Made by a program: the position numbers and the translations under genes
Source: Zeimonas sp046347945
GTDB taxonomy: Bacteria; Pseudomonadota; Gammaproteobacteria; Burkholderiales; Burkholderiaceae_E
DNA length: 64,000 bases
Direction of reading: 5' to 3'
Assembly: GCA_046347945.1 (NCBI GenBank)
Contig: JAXMFB010000010.1
Span: forward strand, 81,112 to 145,111
In this document: in pieces, positions 24,170-34,600 of the stretch
How positions within the stretch are numbered: the first letter of the stretch is position 1
Layout of the letters: every line of letters begins with the position of its first letter
The notes under the pieces: model-generated
Database searches by the model: none
Seen by the model: only the letters and a program-made list of their open reading frames with translations
What the model was told of the DNA's origin: nothing

Positions 24170-25343
24170 AAAGCCTGGATCCCCGTCTGCGCGCGCCCGA
24201 GGATGAGCGCGTGGATGTCGTGCGTGCCTTCTGGTGTTGACCACCTCGAGGTTCACCAGGTGGCGCCGCGCCGAACTCGTCGGAGATGCCGTTGCCGCCC
24301 ATCATGTCGCGCGCCATCCGCGCGATCTCGAGCGACTTGCCGCACGAGTTGCGCTTCATGATCGACGTGATCTCGACCGCGGCCGTGCCCTCGTCCTTCA
24401 TCCGCCCCAGCCGCAGGCGGCCCTGCAGGCCGAGCGTAATCTCGGTCTGCATGTCGGCTGACTTCTTCTGGATCAGCTGGTTGGCCGCCAGCGGCCGCCC
24501 GAACTACTTGCAGTCGAGCACGTACTGGCGCGCGGTGCCAGCAGTCTTCGGCGGCGCCGAGCGCGCCCCACGCGTGCCGTAGCGTGCGCTGTTCAGGCAG
24601 GTGAACGGGCCCTTCAGGCCCTCGACGCCGGGCATCAGCTGCGCGTCGGACACCGCCACCTGGTCCATGACGATCTCGCCGGTGATCGACGCGCGCAGCC
24701 CGACCTTGCCGTGGATCGCCGGCGCCGACAGGCCCTTCATCCCCTTCTCGAGGATGAAGCCCTTGATGCGGCCGTCGTGGTCGCCGCCGACGCACTTGGC
24801 CCAGACGACGAACACGTCGGCGATCGGCGAGTTCGAGATCCACATCTTGCTGCCGGTGAGCTGGTAGCCGCCGTCGACGCGCTTGGCGCGCGTCTCCATC
24901 GAGCCGGGGTCGGAGCCGTGGTTCGGCTCGGTCAGCCCGAAGCAGCCGATCCACTCGCCGGTGGCGAGCTTCGGCAGGTACTTGCGCTTCTGCGCCTCGG
25001 TGCCGAATTCGTAAATGGGCACCATCACCAGCGAGCTCTGCACGCTCATCATCGAGCGGTAGCCGGAATCGACGCGCTCGACTTCGCGGGCGATCAGCCC
25101 GTAGGCGACGTAGTTCAGCCCGGGCCCGCCGTACTCGGTCGGGATGGTCGGGCCGAGCAGGCCGAGCTCGCCCATTTCACGGAAGATCGCCGGGTCGGTC
25201 TTCTCGTGGCGGACTGCATCGAGCACGCGCGGCGCCAGCTTGTCCTGGCAGTAGGCCCTCGCGGCCTCGCGCACCATGCGCTCGTCTTCCCCGAGCTGCG
25301 CGTCGAGCAGCAGCGGGTCGTCCCATCTGAATGCGGCCTTCAT
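24170..25343 (-). pseudogene. gcdH: Glutaryl-CoA dehydrogenase, broken by frameshifts and a nonsense codon
   Basis: The first ~240 codons are an intact acyl-CoA dehydrogenase closely resembling GcdH (EYGGPGLNYVAYGLIAREVERVDSGYRS, CFGLTEPNHGSDPGSM, GSKMWISNSPIADVFVVWAK). Lesions follow. One base is lost at ~24575 and two at ~24530, so the frame is restored. A TAG at 24504-24506 replaces the expected Gln of the RKQFGRPLA motif. The frame then resumes through MQTEITLGLQGRLRLGRMKDEG and ARDMMGGNGISDEFG (24452 to ~24280). Further small deletions at ~24265 and ~24232 scramble the active-site Glu region EGTHDIHAL, and the normal stop is missing. The enzyme normally oxidises glutaryl-CoA from lysine/tryptophan and aromatic degradation. 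A ~279-residue truncated product without its catalytic base could be made but should be inactive. Confidence 0.88.
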
Positions 25344-25514
25344 CGATCTCTCCTGTCAATCCTGCATGCGTGGCTTCGTCGGTCGGCGGACATCGTAGCG
25401 TGGCGCCTCGCGCCGCACAAACGGCCTGGCGCACAAGCGGTACCATGCCGGTCTCGTGCCGGCGGTCGCGGGACCGTCCTGCCGTCGCCGGTTCCGGACC
25501 ATGACGAGGCCCCG

Positions 25515-26093
25515 ATGTCGCTGATCGAAATCCGCAAGCGCGCGCTGAATATCGAGACCGTGTTTCACGAGGGCGGCCCGCCCGCGAACCCGCCGCTGCG
25601 GATGGGTTCGGCGATCGCCGTGATACGCAACCCGTATGCGGGTCGCTACGAGCCCGACCTGATGCCCTTTATGGCCGAGCTGCGCACGCTCGGCCATGAT
25701 CTGGCTCAAGAGCTGGCCGACGCGCTGGGCCGCGACCAGGTCGAGGCGTACGGCAAGGCGGCAATCGTCGGCGTCGACGGCGAGCTCGAGCACGGCGCCG
25801 CCTGGCACGAGGCGGGCGGCTGGGCCATGCGGGCGGTGCTCGGCGAACCGAAGGCACTGGTCCCGGCGGCCAAGGCGGTGGCTGCGACCGGATACCGGCT
25901 GATGGTGCCGCTGCACTACATCCACGCGTGCTACGTCAGGAGCCACTACAACGCCATGGAAATCGGAATGCAGGACGCGCCGCGGCCGCGCGAGATCCTC
26001 TACGGGTTGGTCATGGCCACCGGTGGGCGCGTGCACTCGCGCCTCGGCGGGCTGACCAGGGACAAGGTGTCGGTTCACGACGGACAACGATGA
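25515..26093 (+). CDS. Amino acid synthesis family protein (DUF1185/AA_synth)
   Basis: A 192-residue single-domain protein of the AA_synth (former DUF1185) family, recognised by the N-terminal IRKRALNIETVFHEGG, VIRNPYAGRYEPDL, EAYGKAAIVGVDGELEHGAAW and VPLHYIHACYVRSHY segments. The family is widespread in Burkholderiales, and its biochemical function is unproven despite the name. It lies between the dead gcdH (divergent) and narX, ending 17 bp before narX, so it may share the narX transcript. No signal peptide or membrane segment. Confidence 0.82.
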   Translation: MSLIEIRKRALNIETVFHEGGPPANPPLRMGSAIAVIRNPYAGRYEPDLMPFMAELRTLGHDLAQELADALGRDQVEAYGKAAIVGVDGELEHGAAWHEAGGWAMRAVLGEPKALVPAAKAVAATGYRLMVPLHYIHACYVRSHYNAMEIGMQDAPRPREILYGLVMATGGRVHSRLGGLTRDKVSVHDGQR

Positions 26094-26110
26094 AGGGGTA
26101 GAGTGCCGCG

Positions 26111-28000
26111 ATGCGCGCCGCTCCGTGGACTCTCGCGGCCAAGCTGGTCGTCATCGGATTCTCGCTGCTGCTGGTGGCGCTGGGTGCCATCGGGCTGACG
26201 CTCTGGATGACGTGGCACCTCGAGGGCGGAGCGGCCGCCGTCAACGAAGCCGGCCGCATGCGGATGCAGGCCTACAGGCTGGAGCTCGAGGCCGGGCGCG
26301 GGCCGCGCGACGAGGTCGCCCGCCGCGTCGCGCTCTTCGATGCCAGCATCGACGCGCTGAGCGTCGGCGAACCGGGTCGGCCCCTGTTCGTTCCCTGGAA
26401 CGACGCCACGCGCGGACGCTTTGCCGAAGTGCGCGCCGACTGGGACGCCCTTCGCGCTGCCTGGCTCGCCGATCCGGTGCAAGTGCCCCTGGACCGGGTC
26501 GACGAGTTCGTGGCCGCGATCGACGCCTTCGTGGCCTCGATCGAGCAGCAGATGTCTCGCTCGACCGCGATCCTGAACGCGGTGCAGTTCGCGATGCTCG
26601 CGCTGGCGATCGGCGGGGCGGTGGCGCTGCTGTACGCGGGCTACATCTTCGTCGTCGACCCGGTCGCGCAGCTGCAGCGCGGCCTCGCGCGGGTCGAGCG
26701 GGGAGAGCTCGACACCCGTGTGGCGGTCGACTCGAAGGACGAGTTCGGCCAGCTCGCGGATGCCTTCAACCGGATGACCGCGAACCTGCAGGCGCTGTAC
26801 CAGGGCCTGGAGGACAAGGTTCGCGAGAAGACCGCGGGCCTCGAGCAGAAGCGGCGGCGGCTGGCGGCGCTCTACGACGCGAGCGCGCTGATCGGCGCCG
26901 CGGGCTCGCTCGACGAACTCGCGCAGGGCTTCGTGCGAAAGGTACGCGAGATCGCGCACGCCGACGCGGCGGCGCTGCGCTGGTCCGACGAGGCCAACCA
27001 GCGCTACCTGATGCTGGCCGGCGACAGCCTGCCCGAGGCGATGGCGCAGAAGGAGCAGTGCGTGATCGCCGGCACCTGCCTGTGCGGCCGGCTGCAGCCG
27101 CAGGCGGGCGTTCGCGTGGTCGCGATCCGCCCCGATCCGCAGATGAGCTTCGACCACTGCGCCGCCGCCGGCTATCGCACGCTGGTCTCGGTGCCGGTCG
27201 TGCTGCAGCAGCGCGTGTTGGGCGAGATCGACCTCTTCTACTTCGGCGAGGCCACGCTCGCCGACGAGGACCGCACGCTGCTCGAGGCGTTGGCCAGCCA
27301 CCTGGCGACCGCGATGGAAGGCTTGCGCGCGGCGGCGCTCGACGTCGAGGCGGCGGTGGCGCAGGAGCGCGGCCTGCTCGCGCAGGAACTGCACGACTCG
27401 ATCGCGCAATCGCTCGCCTTCCTGAAGATCCAGGTCAGGCTGCTGCGCGACGCGGTCGCGCGCGGCGACGCCCGCGCGGTAGAGTCGACCATCGGCGAGC
27501 TCGACGCCGGCATTCGCGAGAGCTACAGCGACGTGCGCGAGCTGCTGGTGCACTTCCGCACGCGCACCCGCGACGAGGACATCGAGCCGGCGCTGCGAAC
27601 GACGCTGTCGAAATTCGAGCACCAGACCGGCCTGCGTACCCACCTGAGCGTCGAGGGTCACGGATTGCCGCTCGATCCGGCCGTGCAGGTGCAGGTGCTG
27701 CACGTGGTCCAGGAGGCGCTCAGCAACGTGCGCAAGCACGCGCTGGCCACGCAGGTGTGGCTGCGCGTGCAGCAGGTGCCGGTGTGGCGCTTCGAGGTGC
27801 GCGACGACGGCCGCGGGTACGACACGACGGGCGGCGCGACCGACGAGACGCATGTCGGGCTGCGCATCATGCGCGAGCGCGCCCAGCGGATCGGTGCGCA
27901 GGTGCTCGTGGAGTCGGCGCCCGGCGCAGGTACCCGGATGGTCCTGACGCTGCCGCCGCAGGCCCGGGCTACGGCGGCGACCGACGAGGTGGCCGCCTGA
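26111..28000 (+). CDS. narX: Nitrate/nitrite sensor histidine kinase NarX
   Basis: A 629-residue membrane kinase. Transmembrane helices at ~12-34 and ~158-182 flank a periplasmic four-helix sensor. The sensor's P-box (VNEAGRMRMQAYRL, 44-57) binds nitrate. A HAMP segment (~183-235) is followed by a GAF-like central module with the cysteine cluster C317, C323, C325 and C350 characteristic of NarX/NarQ. The HisKA_3 site is LAQELHDSIAQS with His428, and the HATPase carries DDGRGYD and GLRIMRERA. It phosphorylates NarL when nitrate is present. It lies upstream of narL and the nitrate operon it should control. Confidence 0.94.
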   Translation: MRAAPWTLAAKLVVIGFSLLLVALGAIGLTLWMTWHLEGGAAAVNEAGRMRMQAYRLELEAGRGPRDEVARRVALFDASIDALSVGEPGRPLFVPWNDATRGRFAEVRADWDALRAAWLADPVQVPLDRVDEFVAAIDAFVASIEQQMSRSTAILNAVQFAMLALAIGGAVALLYAGYIFVVDPVAQLQRGLARVERGELDTRVAVDSKDEFGQLADAFNRMTANLQALYQGLEDKVREKTAGLEQKRRRLAALYDASALIGAAGSLDELAQGFVRKVREIAHADAAALRWSDEANQRYLMLAGDSLPEAMAQKEQCVIAGTCLCGRLQPQAGVRVVAIRPDPQMSFDHCAAAGYRTLVSVPVVLQQRVLGEIDLFYFGEATLADEDRTLLEALASHLATAMEGLRAAALDVEAAVAQERGLLAQELHDSIAQSLAFLKIQVRLLRDAVARGDARAVESTIGELDAGIRESYSDVRELLVHFRTRTRDEDIEPALRTTLSKFEHQTGLRTHLSVEGHGLPLDPAVQVQVLHVVQEALSNVRKHALATQVWLRVQQVPVWRFEVRDDGRGYDTTGGATDETHVGLRIMRERAQRIGAQVLVESAPGAGTRMVLTLPPQARATAATDEVAA

Positions 28001-28041
28001 TGCGCGCCGCGCAGGTGCCGCTGCAACGGGGCCTCGCGTGA
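28000..28041 (+). CDS. 13-codon coupling ORF between narX and narL
   Basis: An ATG overlapping the narX stop (TGATG) opens a 13-codon frame, MRAAQVPLQRGLA, whose TGA overlaps the narL GTG (GTGA). It exactly spans the gap. It may only be a translational bridge that carries ribosomes from narX to narL, since narL has no clear ribosome-binding site. There is no independent evidence that the peptide has a function. Confidence 0.3.
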   Translation: MRAAQVPLQRGLA

Positions 28042-28694
28042 GCGCGCCGATCCGCCTGCTGGTCGTCGACGACCACACGCTGTTCCGCCGCGGCCTGGTG
28101 GCGCTGCTCGCGACCGAGGCCGATCTCGTCGTGGCCGGCGAGGCGGCCGATGCCGGCGAGGCCGCGCGCCGGGCGCGCGAGCTGCAGCCCGACGTCATCC
28201 TGCTCGACAACCATCTCCCCGGCGTGACCGGCATCGCCGCGCTCGCCGGCCTGAAGGAGGCCGCGCCCGCGGCACGCGTGCTGATGCTCACCGTGAGCGA
28301 GGACGAAGCGGACCTGTCGGCGGCGCTTCGCGCGGGCGCGCAGGGCTACGTGCTGAAGACGATCGACGGCGACATGCTCGCGCAGGCCATCCGGCGCACG
28401 ATGCTGGGCGAGTCGGTGGTGAGCCCGGAGATGACCGGCAAGCTGGTGCAGGCATTGCGGTCGACCCACGCCGTCGAGGCGCCGGCGCCCGCCGACCCGC
28501 TCGCCGCGCTGTCGCCGCGCGAGCGCGAGATCCTCGAGCACATCGCACGCGGGGCGAGCAACAAGGCGATCGCGCGCGCGCTCGACATCGCCGAGACCAC
28601 GGTCAAGATCCACGTCCAGCACATCCTTCGCAAGCTCGGGCTGGCCTCGCGCGTGCAGGCCGCCGTCTACCTGACCGGTCGCGGCTCGGGCTAG
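28038..28694 (+). CDS. narL: Nitrate/nitrite response regulator NarL
   Basis: A 218-residue two-domain regulator. The receiver has the acidic pair Asp11-Asp12, the phosphorylation site Asp57 (VILLDNHLPG) and the conserved Lys in YVLKTIDG. The C-terminal LuxR/GerE helix-turn-helix is LSPREREILEHIARGASNKAIARAL followed by ETTVKIHVQHILRKLG. The start is GTG at 28038. As NarX partner it should activate narK-narGHJI with anaerobic FNR-type control, though I found no convincing FNR box in the 183 bp before narK1. Confidence 0.93.
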   Translation: MSAPIRLLVVDDHTLFRRGLVALLATEADLVVAGEAADAGEAARRARELQPDVILLDNHLPGVTGIAALAGLKEAAPAARVLMLTVSEDEADLSAALRAGAQGYVLKTIDGDMLAQAIRRTMLGESVVSPEMTGKLVQALRSTHAVEAPAPADPLAALSPREREILEHIARGASNKAIARALDIAETTVKIHVQHILRKLGLASRVQAAVYLTGRGSG

Positions 28695-28877
28695 GAACAG
28701 GCCCCAGGGCGGCGCCCGAACGCGCGCCGGGCGGCGGCCGCGGCGCCCCCGGGTAGTACTCCTTTCGAACGATGGCCCGCGGCCATCCCTCGTTCTTCCG
28801 GCGCGGCCGCGCGCACCTTGCCGAAGGATGTTCGCCGCTCGACGCGATGCCTACAGTGCCGGCATGGAGAACCGGTC

Positions 28878-30155
28878 ATGACTTCCACCCCGCTCGAAGG
28901 GCCGCGCGCGCGGCAGGCGTTTTCGGTGCTGATCGCCAGCACGCTCGCCTTCACCGTCTGCTTCATGGTCTGGATGATGTTCGGCGTGATCGGCATACCG
29001 ATCCGCAAGGCGTTGGACCTCAACGCCACCGAGTTCGGCCTGCTGACGGCGACGCCGGTGCTCACCGGGTCGCTCGTGCGCGTGCCGCTGGGCATCTGGA
29101 CCGACCGCTACGGCGGCCGCATCGTGATGGCAGTGCTGATGGCGGTCACCGTCCCGGCGATCTGGCTGATGGCCTACGCGACCGAGTTCTGGCACTTCAT
29201 CGTGATCGGGCTGTTCGTCGGCCTCGCCGGCGGCTCGTTCTCGGTGGGCACGCCGTACGTGGCGCGCTGGTTCCCGCGCAACCGCCAGGGCTTCGCGATG
29301 GGGGTTTATGGCGCGGGCAACTCGGGCGCGGCGGTCAACAAGTTCGTCGCTCCCGCGCTCGTGGTCGCGTTCGGCTGGACGATGGTGCCGAAGGTCTACG
29401 CGGCGATCATGCTCGGCACCGTGGTGCTGTTCTGGCTGCTCAGCCACAGCGACCCGGCCCACCTCGTGCCCAGCCATGTCCGCTTCACCGACCAGCTCAA
29501 GGCGCTGAAGGATCGCAGGGTGCTGAAGTACTGCCAGTACTACAGCATCGTGTTCGGCGGCTACGTGGCGTTGAGCCTGTGGATGGTCCAGTACTACGTC
29601 GGCGAGTACGGCCTGGACATCCGGGTCGCCGCGCTGCTGGCCGCCTGCTTCTCGCTGCCCGGCGGCGTGCTGCGCGCGGTCGGCGGCTGGCTGTCCGACC
29701 GCTACGGGGCGCACAGCGTGACCTGGTGGGTGATGTGGGTGAGCTGGATCTGCCTGTTCCTGCTCAGCTATCCGCAGACCCAGTTCACCGTGGCCACTGT
29801 CGAGGGCACGCGCAGCTTCACGATCGGCCTGAACGTCTACGCGTTCACGCTGCTGATGTTCGTGCTCGGCATCGCCTGGGCATTCGGCAAGGCGAGCGTG
29901 TTCAAGTACATCAGCGACGAGTATCCGCAGAACATCGGCGCGATCTCCGGCATCGTCGGCCTGGCCGGCGGGCTGGGGGGCTTCGTGCTGCCGATCATGT
30001 TCGGTGCACTGCTCGACCTGACCGGCGTCCGCTCGAGCGCCTTCATGCTGATGTACGGCGTGGTGTGGGTGTCGCTGATCTGGATGTATTTCACCGAGGT
30101 GCGTCGCACCGAGGTCATGGGGCCGCGCGGCGCGGCGCAAGCAACGCGCGCCTGA
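28878..30155 (+). CDS. narK1: Nitrate transporter NarK1 (major facilitator superfamily)
   Basis: A 425-residue MFS protein with twelve predicted helices. The GIWTDRYGGRIVM loop 2-3 motif, GSFSVGTPYVARWFPRNRQGFAMGVYGAGNSG (the nitrate signature region) and the second-half GLAGGLGGFVLPI signature place it in the NarK1 group, thought to import nitrate with protons. GGAGA precedes the ATG at 28878, which gives a normal N-terminus. It is followed by narK2 after 24 bp. Paired NarK1-NarK2 transporters before narGHJI are typical of denitrifying beta- and gammaproteobacteria; elsewhere they may be fused. Confidence 0.92.
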   Translation: MTSTPLEGPRARQAFSVLIASTLAFTVCFMVWMMFGVIGIPIRKALDLNATEFGLLTATPVLTGSLVRVPLGIWTDRYGGRIVMAVLMAVTVPAIWLMAYATEFWHFIVIGLFVGLAGGSFSVGTPYVARWFPRNRQGFAMGVYGAGNSGAAVNKFVAPALVVAFGWTMVPKVYAAIMLGTVVLFWLLSHSDPAHLVPSHVRFTDQLKALKDRRVLKYCQYYSIVFGGYVALSLWMVQYYVGEYGLDIRVAALLAACFSLPGGVLRAVGGWLSDRYGAHSVTWWVMWVSWICLFLLSYPQTQFTVATVEGTRSFTIGLNVYAFTLLMFVLGIAWAFGKASVFKYISDEYPQNIGAISGIVGLAGGLGGFVLPIMFGALLDLTGVRSSAFMLMYGVVWVSLIWMYFTEVRRTEVMGPRGAAQATRA

Positions 30156-30179
30156 CGGTCGCGCGACGGAGGTTCGGAA

Positions 30180-31628
30180 ATGAATGCGACCGCGGCGGAC
30201 GTCGGGCGAGCCAGGCCCGGCAGCGTGCTGCAAGTCTGGACGCCGGAGGACAAGGCGTTCTGGGCGCGCGAAGGCGAGGCGATCGCCAGGCTCAACCTGT
30301 GGATCTCGGTGCCGGCGTTGTTCCTGGCGTTCGCGGTCTGGCAACTATGGAGCGTGGTGGCGGTGAGCCTGCCTGCGCTCGGCTTCAAGTACTCGACCAA
30401 CCAGCTGTTCTGGCTCGCCGCGGCGCCCGCGCTCTCTGGCGCCACGCTGCGGATCTTCTACTCGTTCATGATTCCGCTGGTCGGTGGCCGGCGCTGGACC
30501 GCGGTTTCCACCGCGTCGCTGCTGATCCCGGCGATCGGGATCGGCGTCGCGGTGCAGGACCCGACCACCGGCTATCCGACCATGCTCCTGCTCGCGCTGC
30601 TGTGCGGGCTGGGCGGGGGCAACTTCAGCTCGAGCATGGCCAACATCAGCTTCTTCTTTCCGAAGGAGCGCAAGGGTTCGGCGCTCGGCGTGAACGCGGG
30701 GCTGGGCAATCTCGGCGTGTCGGTGGTGCAGTTCCTGACGCCGCTGGTGGTCGCGGTCGGCATCTTCGGCGTCTTCGGCGGCGAACCGCAGGTCGTCGTC
30801 AACCGGTTCGGTGACCAGGTCCACGTCTGGACGCAGAACGCCGCATACGTCTGGGTGCCGTGGATCACGGTCGCGGCGGTCGCGGCCTGGTTCTTCATGA
30901 ACGACATCGCCGATGCGAAGGCGTCGTTCGCCGCGCAGGCGGCGATCTTCCGGCGCAAGCACAACTGGCTGATGTGCATCCTCTACCTCGGAACCTTCGG
31001 GTCGTTCATCGGCTTCGCCGCCGGTTTTCCCCTGCTGATCCGTAGCCAGTTTCCGGGCGTCAATCCGCTCGCCTACGCGTGGCTCGGGCCGCTGGTGGGA
31101 GCGTTGATCCGCCCGGTCGGCGGCTGGCTGTCCGACCAGATGGGCGGGGCGCGCGTCACGTTGTGGAACTTCGTCGTGATGGCGCTGGCGGTGATCGGCG
31201 TGCTCTTCTTCCTGCCCAAGGGCACCGGCGGCTTCGCGCTGCCGTTCGGGCCCGCGGAGGGCAGCTTCGCCGGCTTCTTCCTGATGTTCCTGCTGCTGTT
31301 CCTCACCACCGGCATCGGCAACGGCTCGACGTTCCGGATGATTCCGGTGATCTTCCTGAACCAGAAGCTCGCCGAGTTGCGCAGCGACGACGAGGCCGAG
31401 CGCGCGAAGGCGATCCGCGACGGCAACACCGAGGGCGCCGCGGCGCTGGGGTTCGCCGGCGCGCTGGGCGCCTACGGCGGGTTCTTCATTCCGAAGAGCT
31501 ACGGCAGCTCGATCGCGGCCACCGGCGGGCCCGAAGCGGCGCTGTGGGTCTTCTCGATCTTCTACGGCCTGTGCATCGTCCTGACGTGGTGGTACTACGC
31601 GCGCAGGAACGCGGAGATGCCGTGCTGA
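30180..31628 (+). CDS. narK2: Nitrate/nitrite antiporter NarK2
   Basis: A 482-residue MFS transporter of the longer NarK2 group, with a cytosolic N-terminus (VWTPEDKAFWAREGEAIARLN) and twelve helices. Nitrate signature segments are GGGNFSSSMANISFFFPKERKGSALGVNAGLGNLG and, in the second half, GFAGALGAYGGFFIPKSYG. The conserved Arg of RIFYSFMIP is kept. It should export nitrite in exchange for nitrate during respiration, with NarK1 priming uptake. GGAGG precedes the start, and narG begins 34 bp downstream. Confidence 0.93.
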   Translation: MNATAADVGRARPGSVLQVWTPEDKAFWAREGEAIARLNLWISVPALFLAFAVWQLWSVVAVSLPALGFKYSTNQLFWLAAAPALSGATLRIFYSFMIPLVGGRRWTAVSTASLLIPAIGIGVAVQDPTTGYPTMLLLALLCGLGGGNFSSSMANISFFFPKERKGSALGVNAGLGNLGVSVVQFLTPLVVAVGIFGVFGGEPQVVVNRFGDQVHVWTQNAAYVWVPWITVAAVAAWFFMNDIADAKASFAAQAAIFRRKHNWLMCILYLGTFGSFIGFAAGFPLLIRSQFPGVNPLAYAWLGPLVGALIRPVGGWLSDQMGGARVTLWNFVVMALAVIGVLFFLPKGTGGFALPFGPAEGSFAGFFLMFLLLFLTTGIGNGSTFRMIPVIFLNQKLAELRSDDEAERAKAIRDGNTEGAAALGFAGALGAYGGFFIPKSYGSSIAATGGPEAALWVFSIFYGLCIVLTWWYYARRNAEMPC

Positions 31629-31662
31629 GCGCGCGGCCATCGAACGACCCCGGGAGCCTCCG

Positions 31663-34600
31663 ATGAGCCACTTTCTCGATCGCCTGACCTTCTTCGTCCA
31701 GCCGAAGGAGGCGTTCTCCGGCGGCCACGGCGTCACCACGGGCGAGGACCGCACCTGGGAGGACGCCTACCGCAATCGCTGGCAGCACGACAAGATCGTG
31801 CGTTCGACGCACGGCACGAACTGCACGGGATCGTGCTCGTGGAAGATCTACGTGAAGGGCGGCATCGTCACCTGGGAGACCCAGCAGACCGACTACCCGC
31901 GAACCCGCCCCGACCTGCCCAACCACGAGCCTCGCGGTTGCGCGCGGGGCGCCAGCTACAGCTGGTACCTGTACAGCGCCAATCGCGTGAAATACCCGAT
32001 GGTGCGCGGCCGCCTGATGAAGGCGTGGCGCGCGGCGCGGGCGTTGGCGAAGTCGCCGGTCGACGCGTGGGCGGCGATCGTCGAGAACGACGCGGTGCGG
32101 CGCGAGTACCAGCAGCAGCGCGGGCTGGGCGGCTTCGTGCGGGCCGAGTGGGACGAGGTCGACGAGCTGATCGCCGCGGCCAACGTCTACACGATCAGGC
32201 GCCACGGGCCCGACCGCGTGATCGGCTTCTCGCCGATCCCGGCGATGTCGATGATCTCCTACGCTGCCGGCTCGCGCTACCTGTCGCTGATCGGCGGCAC
32301 CTGCATGAGCTTCTACGACTGGTACTGCGACCTGCCGCCGTCGAGCCCGCAGACGTGGGGCGAGCAGACCGACGTCCCGGAGTCGGCCGACTGGTACAAC
32401 TCGACGTTCCTGATCGCCTGGGGATCGAACGTGCCGCAGACGCGCACGCCCGACGCGCACTTCTTCACCGAGGTGCGCTACAAGGGCGCGAAGGTGGTGG
32501 CGGTCACGCCCGACTACGCGGAAGTCTCGAAGCTCGCCGACCTGTGGCTGCACCCGAAGCAGGGCACCGATGCGGCACTGGCCATGGCGATGGGCCACGT
32601 GATCCTGAAGGAGTTCTACTTCGACCAGCGCTCGGCGTACTTCGACGACTACGCGCGCCGCTACACCGACCTGCCGATGCTGGTGCAGCTGCGCGAGGCC
32701 ACGCTGGCCGACGGCACGAAAGTGCTCGCGCCCGATCGCTACCTGCGGGCCAGCGACTTCGGCGACGCGCTCGGCCAGGACAACAACCCCGAGTGGAAGA
32801 CGGCGGCGATCGACCAGACCGGGGCGATCGTCGTGCCGAACGGATCGATCGGGTTCCGCTGGGGCAAGGAAGGGCGGTCCGATTCGGGCAAGTGGAACCT
32901 CGAGAATCGCGAGGCGCACGGTGGCAGGGAAGTGAAGCTGTCGCTTTCGCTGCTCGACGACGCGGCGCCGGCGCACGAGGTCGTCACGGTCGGGTTCCCG
33001 TACTTCGGCGGCATCGAGACGCCGCACTTCGAGCGCAACGACCAGGGCGGGTCGGTGCTGAAGCGGCAGGTTCCGGCAGCCCGGCTCACGCTGGTCGAGG
33101 GCGGTGAGCGGCGCGAGGTGCTGGTCGCGACGGTGTTCGACCTGCTCGCGGCCAACTATGGAGTCGCCCGCGGGCTGCCCGGGGAGAACGCGGCCGACGA
33201 CTACGACAGCGACCGCCCGTACACGCCCGCGTGGCAGGAGCGGATCACCGGGGTGCCGCGGGCGCAGGCGATCGCCGTCGCGCGCCAGTTCGCCGACAAC
33301 GCGGACAAGACCCGCGGGCGGTCGATGGTGATCATCGGCGCGGCGATGAACCACTGGTACCACAGCGACATGAACTACCGCGGCATCATCAACATGCTGA
33401 TGCTGTGCGGGTGCGTCGGGCAGACCGGGGGCGGCTGGGCGCACTACGTCGGCCAGGAGAAATTGCGCCCGCAGACCGGATGGACGGCGCTCGCGTTCGC
33501 GCTCGACTGGATCCGGCCGCCGCGCCAGCAGAACTCGACGAGTTTCTTCTACGCGCACACCGACCAGTGGCGCTACGAGCGCCTGGGCGTCGACGAGATC
33601 CTGTCGCCGCTGGCCGACCGCGGGCGCTACCAGGGCTCGATGATCGACTACAACGTGCGCGCCGAGCGGATGGGCTGGCTGCCGTCGGCGCCGCAGCTGA
33701 AGACCAATCCGCTGCAGGTGGTGCGCGACGCGCAGGCCGCCGGCGTCGACCCGAAGGACTACGTGAAGCGCGCGCTGAAGGACGGCTCGCTGCAGATGAG
33801 CTGCGAGGACCCCGACGATCCGGCCAACTGGCCGCGCAACCTGTTCGTCTGGCGCTCGAACCTGCTCGGCTCCTCGGGCAAGGGCCACGAATACTTCCTG
33901 CGCCACCTGCTGGGAACCAGTCACGGCGTGCAGGGGCGCGACCTCGGGCCCGGCGACGCGAAGCCGCAGGAGGTGCGCTGGCACGCGCAGGCCCCGGAAG
34001 GCAAGCTCGACCTGCTGGTGACGCTGGACTTCCGGATGAGCACGACCTGCCTGTACTCGGACGTCGTGCTGCCGACCGCCACCTGGTACGAGAAGAACGA
34101 CCTGAACACCAGCGACATGCACCCGTTCATCCATCCGCTGTCGACCGCGGTCGACCCGGCCTGGCAGGCGCGCAGCGACTGGGAGATCTACAAGGGCTTC
34201 GCGAGGAAGTTCAGCGAGGTCTGCGTCGGCCACCTCGGCGTCGAGAAGGATGTCGTGCTCACGCCGATGATGCACGACACGCCGGGCGAACTCGCGCAAC
34301 CGTTCGACGTGCGCGACTGGAAGCGCGGCGAGTGCGAGCTCGAGCCCGGGCGAACGGCCGCGCAGGTGACGGTCGTCGAGCGCGACTACCCGAACACGTT
34401 CCGGCGCTTCACCGCGCTCGGCCCGCTGATGGGCCGCATCGGCAACGGCGGCAAGGGCATCGCGTGGAACACCGAGGACGAGGTGCAGGCGCTGGCGGAC
34501 CTCAACGGCGCGGTCGCCGAGGAGGGTGCGACGAAGGGGATGCCGCGCATCGTCACCGACATCGACGCGGCCGAGACGGTGATGATGCTCGCCCCCGAGA

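Noticed and set aside
28751..28765. A NarL-like heptamer TACTCCT upstream of narK1
   Set aside because: One half-site fits the degenerate consensus, but there is no paired heptamer with proper spacing and no FNR box nearby. Such heptamers are frequent by chance.
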